A stretch of DNA of 64,000 nucleotides from an uncultured Monoglobus sp. (GTDB taxonomy: Bacteria; Bacillota; Clostridia; Monoglobales; Monoglobaceae). The position numbers and the translations under genes were made by a program. Of the stretch, positions 36,526-46,159 are shown piece by piece (positions within the stretch are counted from its first letter, which is position 1; each line of letters opens with the position of its first letter). The stretch covers positions 1 through 64,000 of the forward strand of contig CANRBF010000011.1 of the NCBI GenBank assembly GCA_947628795.1, written 5' to 3'. The notes below the pieces were generated by a model. The model was not told the DNA's origin. It did no database searches and saw only the letters and a list, made by a program, of their open reading frames with translations.

Positions 36526-36648
36526 GTCTGCCTCGCCCTCTGGGGAGAGGTGTCAGGCGCAGCCTGACGGAGAGGGGTTTCACATGTGATTTGGAACACA
36601 AACCCCTCTCAGTCGCCTTCGGCGCCAGCTCTCCCCAAGGGGCGAGCC
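36526..36648. repeat. MITE-like intergenic repeat, best-preserved copy
   Basis: Left half GTCTGCCTCGCCCTCTGGGG and AGAGGTG, inner stem TCAGGC-GCA-GCCTGA (36553-36567), CGGAGAGGGG. Right half CCCCTCTCAGT, inner stem CGCC-TTC-GGCG, CCAGCTCTCCCCAAGGGGCG then AGCC. The two halves are imperfect inverted copies of each other, giving terminal inverted repeats of about 20 bp and a length of about 120 bp. Confidence 0.78.
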
Positions 36649-36727
36649 AAACATAAACCGAAAATAGTCCTAGTCCCCACGTCGCAAAACATAAGACCGA
36701 TGTTTTATATTGAAAGGAAAACATATC

Positions 36728-37963
36728 ATGGATAAAATCACAAAAAAGCCGGAGCTGTTGGCGCCGGCGGGGAATCTCGCGAAATTAAAAACCGCGATAA
36801 CATACGGCGCCGACGCTGTGTATATTGGCGGCGAGGAGTTCTCGCTGCGCACCGCGGCGGACAATTTCACGGTTCCCGAGATCGCCGAAGGCGTCAGGTA
36901 CGCCCGTGAGCGCGGCAAAAAGGTGTATCTGACCGCCAATATAATTCCGCACAACAGCGACATAGCCGAGTACGGCGGTTTTTTAAATGAGCTTGCGGGA
37001 ATAGATATCGACGCGGTGATACTTTCCGATCTGGGGATGTTCGCCATGACCCGCGAACTTATGCCGAACACCGATATCCATATAAGCACCCAGGCCAATA
37101 ACGTAAACTGGAAAAGCACCGAGATGTGGCGCGATATGGGCGCGAAGCGCGTTATTTTGGCGCGGGAAATGTCTCTTGCCGAGATCCGCGAGATCCGCGA
37201 TCGGGTGCCCGGCCTCGAGATCGAAGCTTTTGTTCACGGCGCGATGTGCATTTCATACTCGGGGCGCTGCCTGCTCAGCAACTACATGGCGGGCCGCGAC
37301 GGAAACCGCGGCGAGTGCGCCCACCCCTGCCGCTGGAAATATTTTTTGATGGAGCAGCAGAGGCCCGGCGAGTATATGCCCGTGTTTGAGAATGAGCGCG
37401 GAACATTTATATACAACTCAAAGGATCTGTGCATGCTGCCTTATGTAGACAAGCTTGTCGAGGCGGGCGTTGACAGCTTTAAGATAGAGGGCCGCGTCAA
37501 GTCGGAATTTTATGTGGCGACCGTTGTCAAGGCGTACCGAAAGGCGATCGATGATTATTTCGCCGCCGCGCCCGGAGAGTATAAGTTTGACGAGCGTCTT
37601 ATGGACGAGGTGAAAAAGGTCAGCCACCGCGACTACACCACCGGGTTCTTTTTCGGAAAGCCGGGCGGCACCGAGCAGCACTACGAGAGCAGCTCGTATA
37701 TCAGAAACTACGACATGGTAGGCGTGGTCGAGAGCTATGATAATAAAACCGGGATGGCGAAGGTGATCCAGAAAAATCGTTTTTTTAAAGGCGACGAGGT
37801 CGAGTTCCTTCGTCCGTACGGTGATTTTTCAAAGCAGGTCATAGAGTATATGACCGATGCGGACGGCAGCGAGATCGAGGTCGCCAACCATCCGCAGAGC
37901 GTGGTTTATATAAAAACCGAGCTCGAGCTTGAGCCCGACACTTTTATAAGAAAGAAGAAATAA
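36728..37963 (+). CDS. Peptidase U32 family protein
   Basis: A 411-residue protein starting at the ATG at 36728 with GAAAGGA 9 nt upstream. The family core is visible: KPELLAPAGNLAKLKTAITYGADAVYIGG, IHISTQANNVNWKS, and the Cys-containing region AMCISYSGRCLLSNYMAGRDGNRGECAHPCRW. The end has FEPDTFIRKKK-like basic residues. U32 proteins were named as collagenase-like peptidases, but well-studied members are iron-sulfur-dependent RNA hydroxylation factors (TrhP for tRNA wobble uridine, RlhA for 23S rRNA), so a role in tRNA or rRNA modification is more likely than proteolysis. It stands alone between two SLH genes. Confidence 0.9.
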   Translation: MDKITKKPELLAPAGNLAKLKTAITYGADAVYIGGEEFSLRTAADNFTVPEIAEGVRYARERGKKVYLTANIIPHNSDIAEYGGFLNELAGIDIDAVILSDLGMFAMTRELMPNTDIHISTQANNVNWKSTEMWRDMGAKRVILAREMSLAEIREIRDRVPGLEIEAFVHGAMCISYSGRCLLSNYMAGRDGNRGECAHPCRWKYFLMEQQRPGEYMPVFENERGTFIYNSKDLCMLPYVDKLVEAGVDSFKIEGRVKSEFYVATVVKAYRKAIDDYFAAAPGEYKFDERLMDEVKKVSHRDYTTGFFFGKPGGTEQHYESSSYIRNYDMVGVVESYDNKTGMAKVIQKNRFFKGDEVEFLRPYGDFSKQVIEYMTDADGSEIEVANHPQSVVYIKTELELEPDTFIRKKK

Positions 37964-38072
37964 ACCGCGGTTTTTCCGCGGCGGGCGCCCTTATTTATTC
38001 TAATGTAGGAAAACATTTTTATCGCGATAATAAATTACCGCAAATTATAAAAGCGCAATGTTTGATTATCTA

Positions 38073-38101
38073 TTGACTTTTTGAACTTAGTGTGTTAAAA
38101 T
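38073..38101 (+). promoter_or_regulatory. Promoter of S-layer protein gene 1
   Basis: TTGACT (38073-38078) and TAAAAT (38096-38101) with a 17-bp spacer; about 90 nt leader. Confidence 0.7.
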
Positions 38102-38108
38102 TAACATT

Positions 38109-38144
38109 GCGGCGGTTTGTCCGTCTTTAATTTCGGACTGCCGC
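38109..38144 (+). promoter_or_regulatory. 5'-end stem-loop of S-layer gene 1 mRNA
   Basis: GCGGC..GTCCG pairs with CGGAC.GCCGC, starting at or just after the predicted transcription start. No T run follows, so it is not a terminator; a 5' stabiliser is plausible. Confidence 0.5.
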
Positions 38145-38198
38145 GCAAAAGTATTAAGTAAAATAATTAAAATTTATTTTTATCTTGGAGGGTAAAAT

Positions 38199-41078
38199 AT
38201 GAGAAACATTAAAAGACTTACCTGTTTGGTTGTCGCGTTTCTGATGATCGTGTCCTGCGGCGCGGTATTCGCGGATTTCAGCGATGTTCCCGCAACGGCG
38301 CAGTATTCGCAGGCGGTCTCGGCGCTCAGCCAGCTGGGTGTAATCAACGGTTATGAGGACGGTACATTCAAACCCGACAACGACGTTACCCGCGCGGAGT
38401 TCACGGCTATGCTCATGAGAGTAATGGGCGCCGGAAACTTAGGCTCGACTTCGGCGGAGTCGCTCCCGTTCACGGATCTTTCCGACACGGACTCGTCGAT
38501 CTCCTGGGCTATTCCTAATATTAACATAGCATACAGCAAAGGCATCGTCAACGGATATCCCGAGGACAACACGTTTAGACCCAACAACAACGTTCTCTAT
38601 GAGGAAGCTGTAAAAATGGTTGTGTGCGCTCTGGGCTACGGCAGCTATGTAAACACAAACGCCGACCCGTGGTACTCCGATTATATCAATCAGGCCAGAT
38701 CGCTGACGATCATTAAGAACGCTCAGAACATGGCCAACGTAGGCAGTCCCGCGAGCCGCGCCTGCATCGCTCAGATGCTGTACGACTCTTTGGAGGTCAA
38801 TCTGGTTGAGGGCGGAATGCTCACCAACAAGAACCTGCTTTCGGACTATCTCGGATATATCAAGAACACCGGCTATATTTCGGCCAACGACGTGACAAGC
38901 CTTGATAATCCCGATGTGACGATGCATGAGAACCAGATACAGATCCGCGCCCGCGAGCCGGGTTCAAATGTGTATGAGGTGCATACATACGCTGTTGAGA
39001 ATATAGCCGAGTTCCAGAACAAGCTGGGCTATCAGATCGATTTCTTCTATTCGGCATCGACGGCGAACAATGCGGTCCGCTCGCTGTTCAGCTATGAGAT
39101 CAAGACCAACAACACAACTCTTGACATAGCAGCGAATATGATCGAGCCCGATGAGTCAACAAACTCTATCATAAGATATTATCCCGACCAGAACTCGCGC
39201 ACGACCGGCGCCAATCTTGCTCAGGACAACATAGTTATCTATAACGGCAAGCTCTACGGCCCCAACGCCGACGCGAGCAGATTCTCGGTCGACATGCTTC
39301 CCGCCGTCGGAAACGTTTCAATGCTGGATTCCGACAACAACGGCGCGTTTGATATAATAAATATCTGGAGCTATGACGTATATTATGTAAGCAGCAAGAT
39401 GAGCTCGGAGCGCTCGATCACCGATAACGTTACCAGAGAGGGCGATAAAGCGAGACTGTATCTTGACACCGACAGAGACAAGATCAATATCATCAGAAAG
39501 AGCGGCGAGAAGATAGACTTCGGCTCGATAGCCACCGGCGACGTTGTCTGCTACGGAGCGAGCAACCCCGATAACGGCGGCGAGCTTTACGCCACGGCCG
39601 TTGTGGTTTCCGATAAGGTGACCGGCACGATCACTTCTCTGATCCCCGGCGAGGATATGGTTGTAAATAACCAGGCATATCCTTTCTCGGCGGCGGCGCC
39701 CTGGATGAGCAGCGCGTACGTGCTGGGCAACACCAAGGCTCTTGAGTCGCCCAAGGCGTCTGAGAGCGGAACTTACGTCCTTGACATAAACGGCAATGTT
39801 TTCGCGTACAGCAATACGGCGGACAGCAGCGCCAACACAACATACGGCTATCTCATAGCTTATGATGCCGGCAACAATCTGTTCGGCTCAAGCCTTGAGG
39901 ATCTGCGTTTGAGAATTTTGTCTCAGAACGGAACCCGCGGAGATTACTATGTAAGACGCTCAACAAGAGTTAACGGCCAGTCCTACAGCAACAGCAATGA
40001 TTTTATTAACGCTTTGTACGAGGGAGCCGGATATCAGTACACCGGAATCGATTCATACACCGACTTGCAGCAGGTTATCAAGTTTGCCGTATCGGGCAAC
40101 TATATTACCGATATGTACACGGTAACGGCCGATACCAATGTCAGCGCGGGAAGCGAGATCGTTACGAACAAACTGTATAAGTATTCGAATCTCAATCCCT
40201 CAAGAGGCGACGTTAACCTGAAGTATTCAAACAACAGACTCAGCAACAGCAGCGTTAACCTGATGGTTGAATCGGGCACGGTGGTATTCGTTGTTCCCGA
40301 GGATTCCGAGAGAAACAATCAGGATAACTTCTTCAAGAGAGACCGCAGCTACTTCAGCAACAACAGAACTTACGCCAAGGTTGAGGCCTTTGACGTTTCA
40401 ACGACCAACGCTGCAAGAGTTGTTGTGGTATACAGCGGCGCGTCCGCCCAGGAGGTCGACGACAACTCGCCGATCATGGTGATCAGTCAGCTTCCCGGTC
40501 AGACCCTCGACAGCTCGACCGGCGATTATGTAAATGACGTTACAGGATATCAGGTTACAAGAAATTCCGGAAGCCTGAAAGAGAATGTGAGAGCGTCAAG
40601 CACATCGAACAGTATTCTCAACTCAATGAGCATAGGTGACATCTACAGAGTCGGCGAGGATTCATACGGTTATCTGACATTTGAGAGCAAGAACCGTCTG
40701 TATCCCTCAAATAACGGCTATATCGACACCGGAGTTTCCTCAAAAAGCAGTTGGGATACCGCGGATTACTGCGTGATCTACGGCAGCGTTTACGCTTCGA
40801 ATTCAAGCGAGGGTATGGTTCTCACCACAAAGATAGCCGGCTACGGCGATGATCTTGAGAGCGATCAGCAGTACCCGATTCCCGCGCTCAACTTCAGAGA
40901 CGCGACTATCCTGAGATATGACTACAGCAGAAACAATACGTCCATAGTTGACGTTTCGGCCGACGGTCTTATCAATCTTGATACATTGTCGACCTACGCC
41001 AACGGACAGGATCCCGCGGACGTGCTGATTTATATGTATCAGGGCGAGGTAAAGATGATGGCTATCATCCATGAGTAA
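38199..41078 (+). CDS. SLH-domain S-layer protein 1
   Basis: A 959-residue exported protein: signal peptide (1-25, cleavage near AVFA), three SLH domains (about 26-205) with FSDVPATAQYSQAVSALSQLG, FTDLSDTDSSISWAIPNIN and a degenerate third (WYSDYINQARSL...). About 750 residues of beta-rich, Asn/Ser/Asp/Tyr-rich sequence follow with no catalytic motif. The layout after the SLH part (LGYQIDFFY...YEIKTNNTTLDIAANMI) parallels the 960-residue protein at 52181-55063, so the two are paralogues. The size, Ser/Asn-rich body and strong promoter fit a structural S-layer subunit. GGAGGG precedes the ATG. Confidence 0.85.
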   Translation: MRNIKRLTCLVVAFLMIVSCGAVFADFSDVPATAQYSQAVSALSQLGVINGYEDGTFKPDNDVTRAEFTAMLMRVMGAGNLGSTSAESLPFTDLSDTDSSISWAIPNINIAYSKGIVNGYPEDNTFRPNNNVLYEEAVKMVVCALGYGSYVNTNADPWYSDYINQARSLTIIKNAQNMANVGSPASRACIAQMLYDSLEVNLVEGGMLTNKNLLSDYLGYIKNTGYISANDVTSLDNPDVTMHENQIQIRAREPGSNVYEVHTYAVENIAEFQNKLGYQIDFFYSASTANNAVRSLFSYEIKTNNTTLDIAANMIEPDESTNSIIRYYPDQNSRTTGANLAQDNIVIYNGKLYGPNADASRFSVDMLPAVGNVSMLDSDNNGAFDIINIWSYDVYYVSSKMSSERSITDNVTREGDKARLYLDTDRDKINIIRKSGEKIDFGSIATGDVVCYGASNPDNGGELYATAVVVSDKVTGTITSLIPGEDMVVNNQAYPFSAAAPWMSSAYVLGNTKALESPKASESGTYVLDINGNVFAYSNTADSSANTTYGYLIAYDAGNNLFGSSLEDLRLRILSQNGTRGDYYVRRSTRVNGQSYSNSNDFINALYEGAGYQYTGIDSYTDLQQVIKFAVSGNYITDMYTVTADTNVSAGSEIVTNKLYKYSNLNPSRGDVNLKYSNNRLSNSSVNLMVESGTVVFVVPEDSERNNQDNFFKRDRSYFSNNRTYAKVEAFDVSTTNAARVVVVYSGASAQEVDDNSPIMVISQLPGQTLDSSTGDYVNDVTGYQVTRNSGSLKENVRASSTSNSILNSMSIGDIYRVGEDSYGYLTFESKNRLYPSNNGYIDTGVSSKSSWDTADYCVIYGSVYASNSSEGMVLTTKIAGYGDDLESDQQYPIPALNFRDATILRYDYSRNNTSIVDVSADGLINLDTLSTYANGQDPADVLIYMYQGEVKMMAIIHE

Positions 41079-41087
41079 AAATTTTCG

Positions 41088-41114
41088 GGCCGCCTTTTCG
41101 GCGGCCTGTTTTTT
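41088..41114 (+). terminator. Terminator of S-layer gene 1
   Basis: A 7-bp stem GGCCGCC / GGCGGCC with loop TTTTC, followed by TGTTTTTTT. Confidence 0.9.
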
Positions 41115-41126
41115 TGTATATGAATA

Positions 41127-41155
41127 TTGACAAGACAAATTCTGTGTGATAAAAT
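41127..41155 (+). promoter_or_regulatory. Promoter of the Xre-like gene
   Basis: TTGACA (41127-41132) and TAAAAT (41150-41155) with a 17-bp spacer. A small leader hairpin GGAGAC / GTCTCC (41175-41194) follows. Confidence 0.65.
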
Positions 41156-41233
41156 TATGGTAATCTCATATAAAGGAGACGCGGCTGTGTCTCCCGACAT
41201 ACAAAGGAAGGCTATAAGGGAGGTTAACATCTA

Positions 41234-41617
41234 ATGGTAGAATTAACAGAAGGACAAAAGCGTGAAATGTGCATCGAGCTTGCGGAGCACTTGCCCAAAA
41301 TACGGGAGCTGCTCAGGCTGTCGCAAAAAGCGTTCGGAGAAAGATGCGGGATTTCAACGCCGCGAATGTCGGTTATTGAAAACAAGCATTTTGTTATGAC
41401 ATGGTCGCAGCTTACATCAATTATGTTTGTTGTTTTTTCAAATCAGAAAACGAAGGAGTATTTTCTCGTGAACGATCTGCTCGGCCCCGCTTTCATGCAG
41501 TTTATCCAACAGAAAGAGGAAAACAGCGTTCCCGATATCAACGTTGTGGTCGAGGATGTGTATGTTGAAAGATATAAGAAGCAGTTTTTTGACAAGTACA
41601 TAAAGGACTGGGAGTAA
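41234..41617 (+). CDS. Helix-turn-helix transcriptional regulator (Xre-like)
   Basis: A 127-residue protein. The N-terminal half is a Cro/C1-type HTH: LPKIRELLRLSQKAFGERCGISTPRMSVIE (about 20-50). The C-terminal half (about 70-127) is helical and hydrophobic with no recognised domain and ends VYVERYKKQFFDKYIKDWE. It lies between two SLH genes with its own promoter, so it could control the surface-protein island, though that is only positional inference. GGGAGGTT lies upstream of the start. Confidence 0.8.
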   Translation: MVELTEGQKREMCIELAEHLPKIRELLRLSQKAFGERCGISTPRMSVIENKHFVMTWSQLTSIMFVVFSNQKTKEYFLVNDLLGPAFMQFIQQKEENSVPDINVVVEDVYVERYKKQFFDKYIKDWE

Positions 41618-41779
41618 CGAATATTTATTTTTTCGTGTTTTCCGGGGCGCGGCGCACGCGTCCCGTATTTTTTTCTCGCGATATACGCACAAAACGCTCG
41701 GTGTTTTTTTGTTTTAAGACGCAAAATAGCAAATAATTATTAAAAACTAATGAATAATTGCCTCTTTGTTGGGGTCGGA

Positions 41780-41808
41780 TTGACTAATCGGCGAATTTGT
41801 TGTATAAT
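41780..41808 (+). promoter_or_regulatory. Promoter of the SLH adhesin gene
   Basis: TTGACT (41780-41785) and TATAAT (41803-41808) with a 17-bp spacer; strong consensus, about 80 nt leader. Confidence 0.75.
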
Positions 41809-41821
41809 TGATTTAACTGCA

Positions 41822-41850
41822 CGGGAGTACTGTGTCCTTTTTTACTCCCG
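41822..41850 (+). promoter_or_regulatory. 5'-end stem-loop of the SLH adhesin mRNA
   Basis: CGGGAGTA (41822-41829) pairs with TACTCCCG (41843-41850), beginning a few nucleotides after the predicted start site; not followed by a T run. Confidence 0.55.
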
Positions 41851-41894
41851 GAAAATTAGTTAAAAATTTGATTTAATAAATAGGGGGAATAGTA

Positions 41895-44800
41895 ATGAGA
41901 AAGTTTAGAAAGACTATGGCAATGCTGTTGGCGCTCGCGATGGTTTTCACAGCCTTTGGTGCCGTGACAGTCTCTGCCGCCTCGTTCAGCGACACTCAGG
42001 GTCATTGGGCCGAGAGCGTTATTGACAAGTGGAGCGGCGCCGGTGTTGTAAACGGCTATTCGGACGGCACTTTCCGCCCGGACAGCAATATAACGAGAGC
42101 GGAGCTGGCCAAGGTCATTTCGACGGCAGGAAAGTTTACAGCCGAGGCTGATGTCAATTTCAGCGATGTGGCTGACGGCGACTGGTATGTTTCGGATCTT
42201 AAAAAGTGTGTCGCTCAGGGCGTTATAGGCGGTTATGAGGACAACACCTTCAGACCCGACAACGAGGTTACCCGCGAGGAAGCCGCGGCTATGTTCCAGA
42301 GAGCCTATAAGGTCAACTCGCACGGCCTGATCACATTCGCGGACAGCGATCAGATCTCCGCGTGGGCTACCACCGCGATCTCCGCTATGGTAGGCACCGG
42401 CATCATCAACGGTTATGAGGACAACACGTTCCGTCCCGCGGCAAGCATTACCCGCGCCGAGGTCGTAAAGATCCTCGACGGGATCAGCTCGGTCGGCACA
42501 GAGCCCGGCGCATCAGCGGCTCCCGGCAAGAATGACGTAAGCTCCGGCACGGTTGTAAGCGGCGGCCTGGGCGGCAGCGGCACCGGCGGCGGATTTTCAA
42601 ACAGCGGTTTCGGCGGCGGAGGCGGCGGCAGCACCGGTGACGGCAGCACCGGCTATTCCGTAACGTTCAACGCCAACGGCGGAACATTTGATAACGGAAG
42701 AACAACAAAGTCGATAACTATATCGAGAAACAGCGTTATCGGCGGAGCGGAGCCCGTTCCCACCCGTGAGGAAATATCGTCCGATCCCGCGGCTTCGGCT
42801 GAGCCCGATATCACTACATATAACTTCGCCGGCTGGTACAAATCGCAGCAGGCGGCCGATAAACTCGACGACACTCAGAAGTGGGACATCAATTATGACA
42901 GAGTTTCGGGAAGTATGACGCTTTACGCCGGATGGTACAAGGACGGCGACGTTACCGTTTCGTTTAACTTAAACGGCGGCTATGTCACGGTTGTTGACGG
43001 TTTGGGCGCAGAGCAGAAGGTTACCGAGATCAATCCTCAGACCTTTAAGGCCGGCGGTTATGCCTCGGCTCCCGCAGAGGTTCCGACGCGTGACCACTAC
43101 ACCTTTACCGGTTGGCGCGCGAGCCCCACGGCAACTTCCGAGTTTGATTTTGCCGGCACACCCATAAACGTAAACACAACGTTATATGCCGGCTGGCAGG
43201 TCGCTATGGACTTCGCGGATTCTGAGGTCTCAATGCCCGATGTAACGATCGGTTCAACATTGAACGGAACCGTTATAGCCACACCCGCAAAGGCGATCCC
43301 CGGCGAGACAGTAAGCCTTAAGGTGATCTCGCCCGACGGCTATAAGGTAAGAGCCGTGAAATCGCTCAGCTATATTTCAAGCATTACCGGCGAACTGACA
43401 GAGATAAAAGACACGACAATGGTAAACGGCGTTGTAACGTTCACACTGCCTGCGGGCGTTGAGGACGGAACAATGCAGCTCGAGGTATACTTCACCGCGG
43501 GCGAGGAGAGCGAAGAGCCTCCCGCGACGGCGGCTCCGGTCATTGATGACCTCGATCAGGCTAACGGATATCAGGCTTATAAATTCCACTATTCCGAATA
43601 TGCGGAATATGCCGGCAATAAGGTTCCCGGCAAAACGGACTTCAACGGTTTCTCAATATCGGCCGACTGTGATTTGACCGAAAGCAGCAAAACGTTTATC
43701 AACAGCAGGCAGTCAGACGGCTCATCGAGAAAATATGATTACACCTTAAAGATCGGTAAGAATACGGCAAGCTTTGAGGTATACGGCCCCTGTGAGATCA
43801 CTATCGATGCGGTTTCGGCTTCCGGCAGCGAGAACAGAAGCTATACCGTAAAGGATGGGGACGGCAATGTTTTGGTTGACAACTTTATGTGCAACGGAGG
43901 CGATACGCCCACATGTACTTTTGAGTATACCGGAGGATCCGGAACGCTTTCGATGAAGAGTGAGCAGGGCGTTAATCTGTACGGAATCGTTATGTACTAC
44001 GGTGAGGACTTCGTAATGCCCACCGCCGCTCCGGTTCCGACACCCGATCCGGCCGTTAAGCATAAGGTAAGCATAGGCGAAGTTACAAACGGTTCCGTGA
44101 CAACAGACGCGGAGCAGGTTCTGGATAAAGACGGAAAGCTCACCAACTATCAGCAAACCTTGGGCGAAAAGGTTACCGTTTCGGTACAGCCCGATGACGG
44201 CTGTAAGGTAGCGGGCGTATACACGAGCCCGAGCCTTACGGTTACCAAAGAGAGTGACACCGCATACTCGTTTGTGATGCCTTATGAGGACGTTAAGGTC
44301 TCTGCGCGCTGTGTTGCGCAAAACGCGGACACCCACACCGTGAGTGTGGTCCAGCCCGATAACGGCACGATAACGGTAACGCCCGGAAACTCAATGATAA
44401 CCGAGCCCGTGATGAACAGCACAGAGAATTTCCTTGTAAGCAGCGGAGGCGGATGGGCCGTTTCGTATGACGGAATCGCTTCGTCCGAGACAGGTCTGAC
44501 ACCCACGGCCGTTGAGACATCGGAAGAAGCCAAGGGCAACGCCACCAACAAGATGATGGTATCCGATAAGGAAGTGCTGTACGCTCTTGACAAAGCGGTC
44601 GACGGCCCCTTCACACTGTCGTATGACATATATACCAAGGGCGGAATCAACCAGTCGTTCAGAACATATCTTGACAACGCGGCTGATCCGGTCGACGCGG
44701 CGATAGGCCAAGCGACAGCGGGCGGAAATGACAACGCGTTCTTCCATATGACAAATATTAAAGACAGAATTTATGTGACGGGCGATGCCGCTGATCTGAC

Positions 44801-45953
44801 GATGACCGATAAAGCATCCAAGACCGCCACCATGCTCAGCAAGAACGAGTTTGAGGACGGCAGATGGTTCAAGGTTTACATCAAGGGCAACACCAACTAT
44901 GATACCGCCACGGTCGAGTATTACAGACACAGCGCAAACGGAAGCTATTCCGCGTCATCCACAATGGCGACCGCGGAGATCAGCTCGGATGCGGCTCCGT
45001 TTGTAACCGGCAGAAACAAGGCTATCAAACAGATCAGACTTGCCGAGGCGACCAGCGGAAACGTATATTACGACAATATTAAGCTTACGACATGCAACGA
45101 TAACGAGTACACGGCGTATGAGGGAGAGACATTCACCGTGACCGCAAAGGCCGCCATGGGTTATGAGCTGAGCCGCGTTACCGTAACTGACGCGGCGGGC
45201 AACGTGACGGACGCCGAGGCCGTTATGAACGCCAGCGGAAAGGCCACGGGTGATTACATCGTGAAAGTTCCCGCAAGCGACGCGTTCATATCCGCTGAAT
45301 TCATTACCGAGACTCCGGCTGATCCTCCCGCGGAGCTTAAGCCTATCACGACAGATCTGGAGTTCGCCGTGGAAGATTACATTTCGGGCGCGCAAAACGA
45401 TGCGAGATATCTGATGGACAACAATGTATATCTCTCCGGAGCTCACAGCTTCAGTTCACAGATGGGTACCAGCGTTGTGGGAAGTCTCGGAGCCAAGAAG
45501 AATTGTCTCCGTCTGACGGGATCGACGGCTTACATGGCAGTAATGCCCGGATATGACGCCGAGATCACGGTTTACTCCGAGTCGGCGGCCGGCAAGTCGA
45601 TAGGTATGGGCACAAGACCCGGTTCGTGCGGATTGTATATCGGCGAGCCGCAGCAGACGGTTCACACGATCACCGTAAAGGCCGGCACATGCGTATTTAT
45701 CACGGGCGTATTGCCGACGGGTATCGGCAGCGACGTATACACGGCAGGCTTGACCGTAAAGCACGCGGGCGCGGCCGCTGAAGCGGCGGCAGAGCCCGAG
45801 GAGGAAGTAACGGTTGACGCTGTTGCTCCCGAGGAGAATGACGCGGTGGAGGCAGTTGAGGAATCCGCTGCGGAAGAGACCTCTGAGGAAGCCGCCGAGG
45901 TATCCGAAGCTGTTGAAGCTGACGAGGCGGCCGATGAGGCTCAGACCGAATAA
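41895..45953 (+). CDS. SLH-anchored surface protein with InlB-type (Listeria-Bacteroides) repeats
   Basis: A 1352-residue exported protein: signal peptide (1-27); three SLH domains (about 28-200) with FSDTQGHWAESVIDKWS, FSDVADGDWYVSDLKKC and FADSDQISAWATTAISAM; a Gly/Ser linker (about 205-250); two InlB B-repeat-like modules (about 255-340 and 350-440) with YSVTFNANGGTFDNG and the YAGWYK / YAGWQ ends; a beta-sandwich region with a possible carbohydrate-binding fold (about 555-715); bacterial-repeat-like modules with KVSIGEVTNGSVTTDAEQ and TVSVVQPDNGTITVTPG; a laminin-G-like stretch (about 840-1060); and an Ala/Glu-rich acidic tail (about 1290-1352). There is no catalytic motif. Likely an adhesin or polysaccharide-binding S-layer component. 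RBS AGGGGGAA. Confidence 0.83.
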   Translation: MRKFRKTMAMLLALAMVFTAFGAVTVSAASFSDTQGHWAESVIDKWSGAGVVNGYSDGTFRPDSNITRAELAKVISTAGKFTAEADVNFSDVADGDWYVSDLKKCVAQGVIGGYEDNTFRPDNEVTREEAAAMFQRAYKVNSHGLITFADSDQISAWATTAISAMVGTGIINGYEDNTFRPAASITRAEVVKILDGISSVGTEPGASAAPGKNDVSSGTVVSGGLGGSGTGGGFSNSGFGGGGGGSTGDGSTGYSVTFNANGGTFDNGRTTKSITISRNSVIGGAEPVPTREEISSDPAASAEPDITTYNFAGWYKSQQAADKLDDTQKWDINYDRVSGSMTLYAGWYKDGDVTVSFNLNGGYVTVVDGLGAEQKVTEINPQTFKAGGYASAPAEVPTRDHYTFTGWRASPTATSEFDFAGTPINVNTTLYAGWQVAMDFADSEVSMPDVTIGSTLNGTVIATPAKAIPGETVSLKVISPDGYKVRAVKSLSYISSITGELTEIKDTTMVNGVVTFTLPAGVEDGTMQLEVYFTAGEESEEPPATAAPVIDDLDQANGYQAYKFHYSEYAEYAGNKVPGKTDFNGFSISADCDLTESSKTFINSRQSDGSSRKYDYTLKIGKNTASFEVYGPCEITIDAVSASGSENRSYTVKDGDGNVLVDNFMCNGGDTPTCTFEYTGGSGTLSMKSEQGVNLYGIVMYYGEDFVMPTAAPVPTPDPAVKHKVSIGEVTNGSVTTDAEQVLDKDGKLTNYQQTLGEKVTVSVQPDDGCKVAGVYTSPSLTVTKESDTAYSFVMPYEDVKVSARCVAQNADTHTVSVVQPDNGTITVTPGNSMITEPVMNSTENFLVSSGGGWAVSYDGIASSETGLTPTAVETSEEAKGNATNKMMVSDKEVLYALDKAVDGPFTLSYDIYTKGGINQSFRTYLDNAADPVDAAIGQATAGGNDNAFFHMTNIKDRIYVTGDAADLTMTDKASKTATMLSKNEFEDGRWFKVYIKGNTNYDTATVEYYRHSANGSYSASSTMATAEISSDAAPFVTGRNKAIKQIRLAEATSGNVYYDNIKLTTCNDNEYTAYEGETFTVTAKAAMGYELSRVTVTDAAGNVTDAEAVMNASGKATGDYIVKVPASDAFISAEFITETPADPPAELKPITTDLEFAVEDYISGAQNDARYLMDNNVYLSGAHSFSSQMGTSVVGSLGAKKNCLRLTGSTAYMAVMPGYDAEITVYSESAAGKSIGMGTRPGSCGLYIGEPQQTVHTITVKAGTCVFITGVLPTGIGSDVYTAGLTVKHAGAAAEAAAEPEEEVTVDAVAPEENDAVEAVEESAAEETSEEAAEVSEAVEADEAADEAQTE

Positions 45954-45968
45954 TATGAAATAATAGCG

Positions 45969-45997
45969 GGGTCCGGATTTTCCGGACCCTGTTTTAA
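45969..45997 (+). terminator. Terminator of the SLH adhesin gene
   Basis: A 9-bp stem GGGTCCGGA / TCCGGACCC with loop TTT, followed by TGTTTTAAT. Confidence 0.88.
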
Positions 45998-46118
45998 TTA
46001 TATTGTAAAATATTTGTAACAAAATCGTAATATGAAAGATTTTTAGATAAAAAACCGGAAATGATAAGCAAAATAACAGTAACTTTACTCATAATATTGT
46101 GTTTAATTGCCGTTTGCA

Positions 46119-46147
46119 TTGACTTTTTAGAGAAAAGGCATTATAAT
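46119..46147 (+). promoter_or_regulatory. Promoter of the pectate lyase-S-layer operon
   Basis: TTGACT (46119-46124) and TATAAT (46142-46147) with a 17-bp spacer; about 80 nt leader. Confidence 0.75.
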
Positions 46148-46159
46148 GTATAGTAAGTA

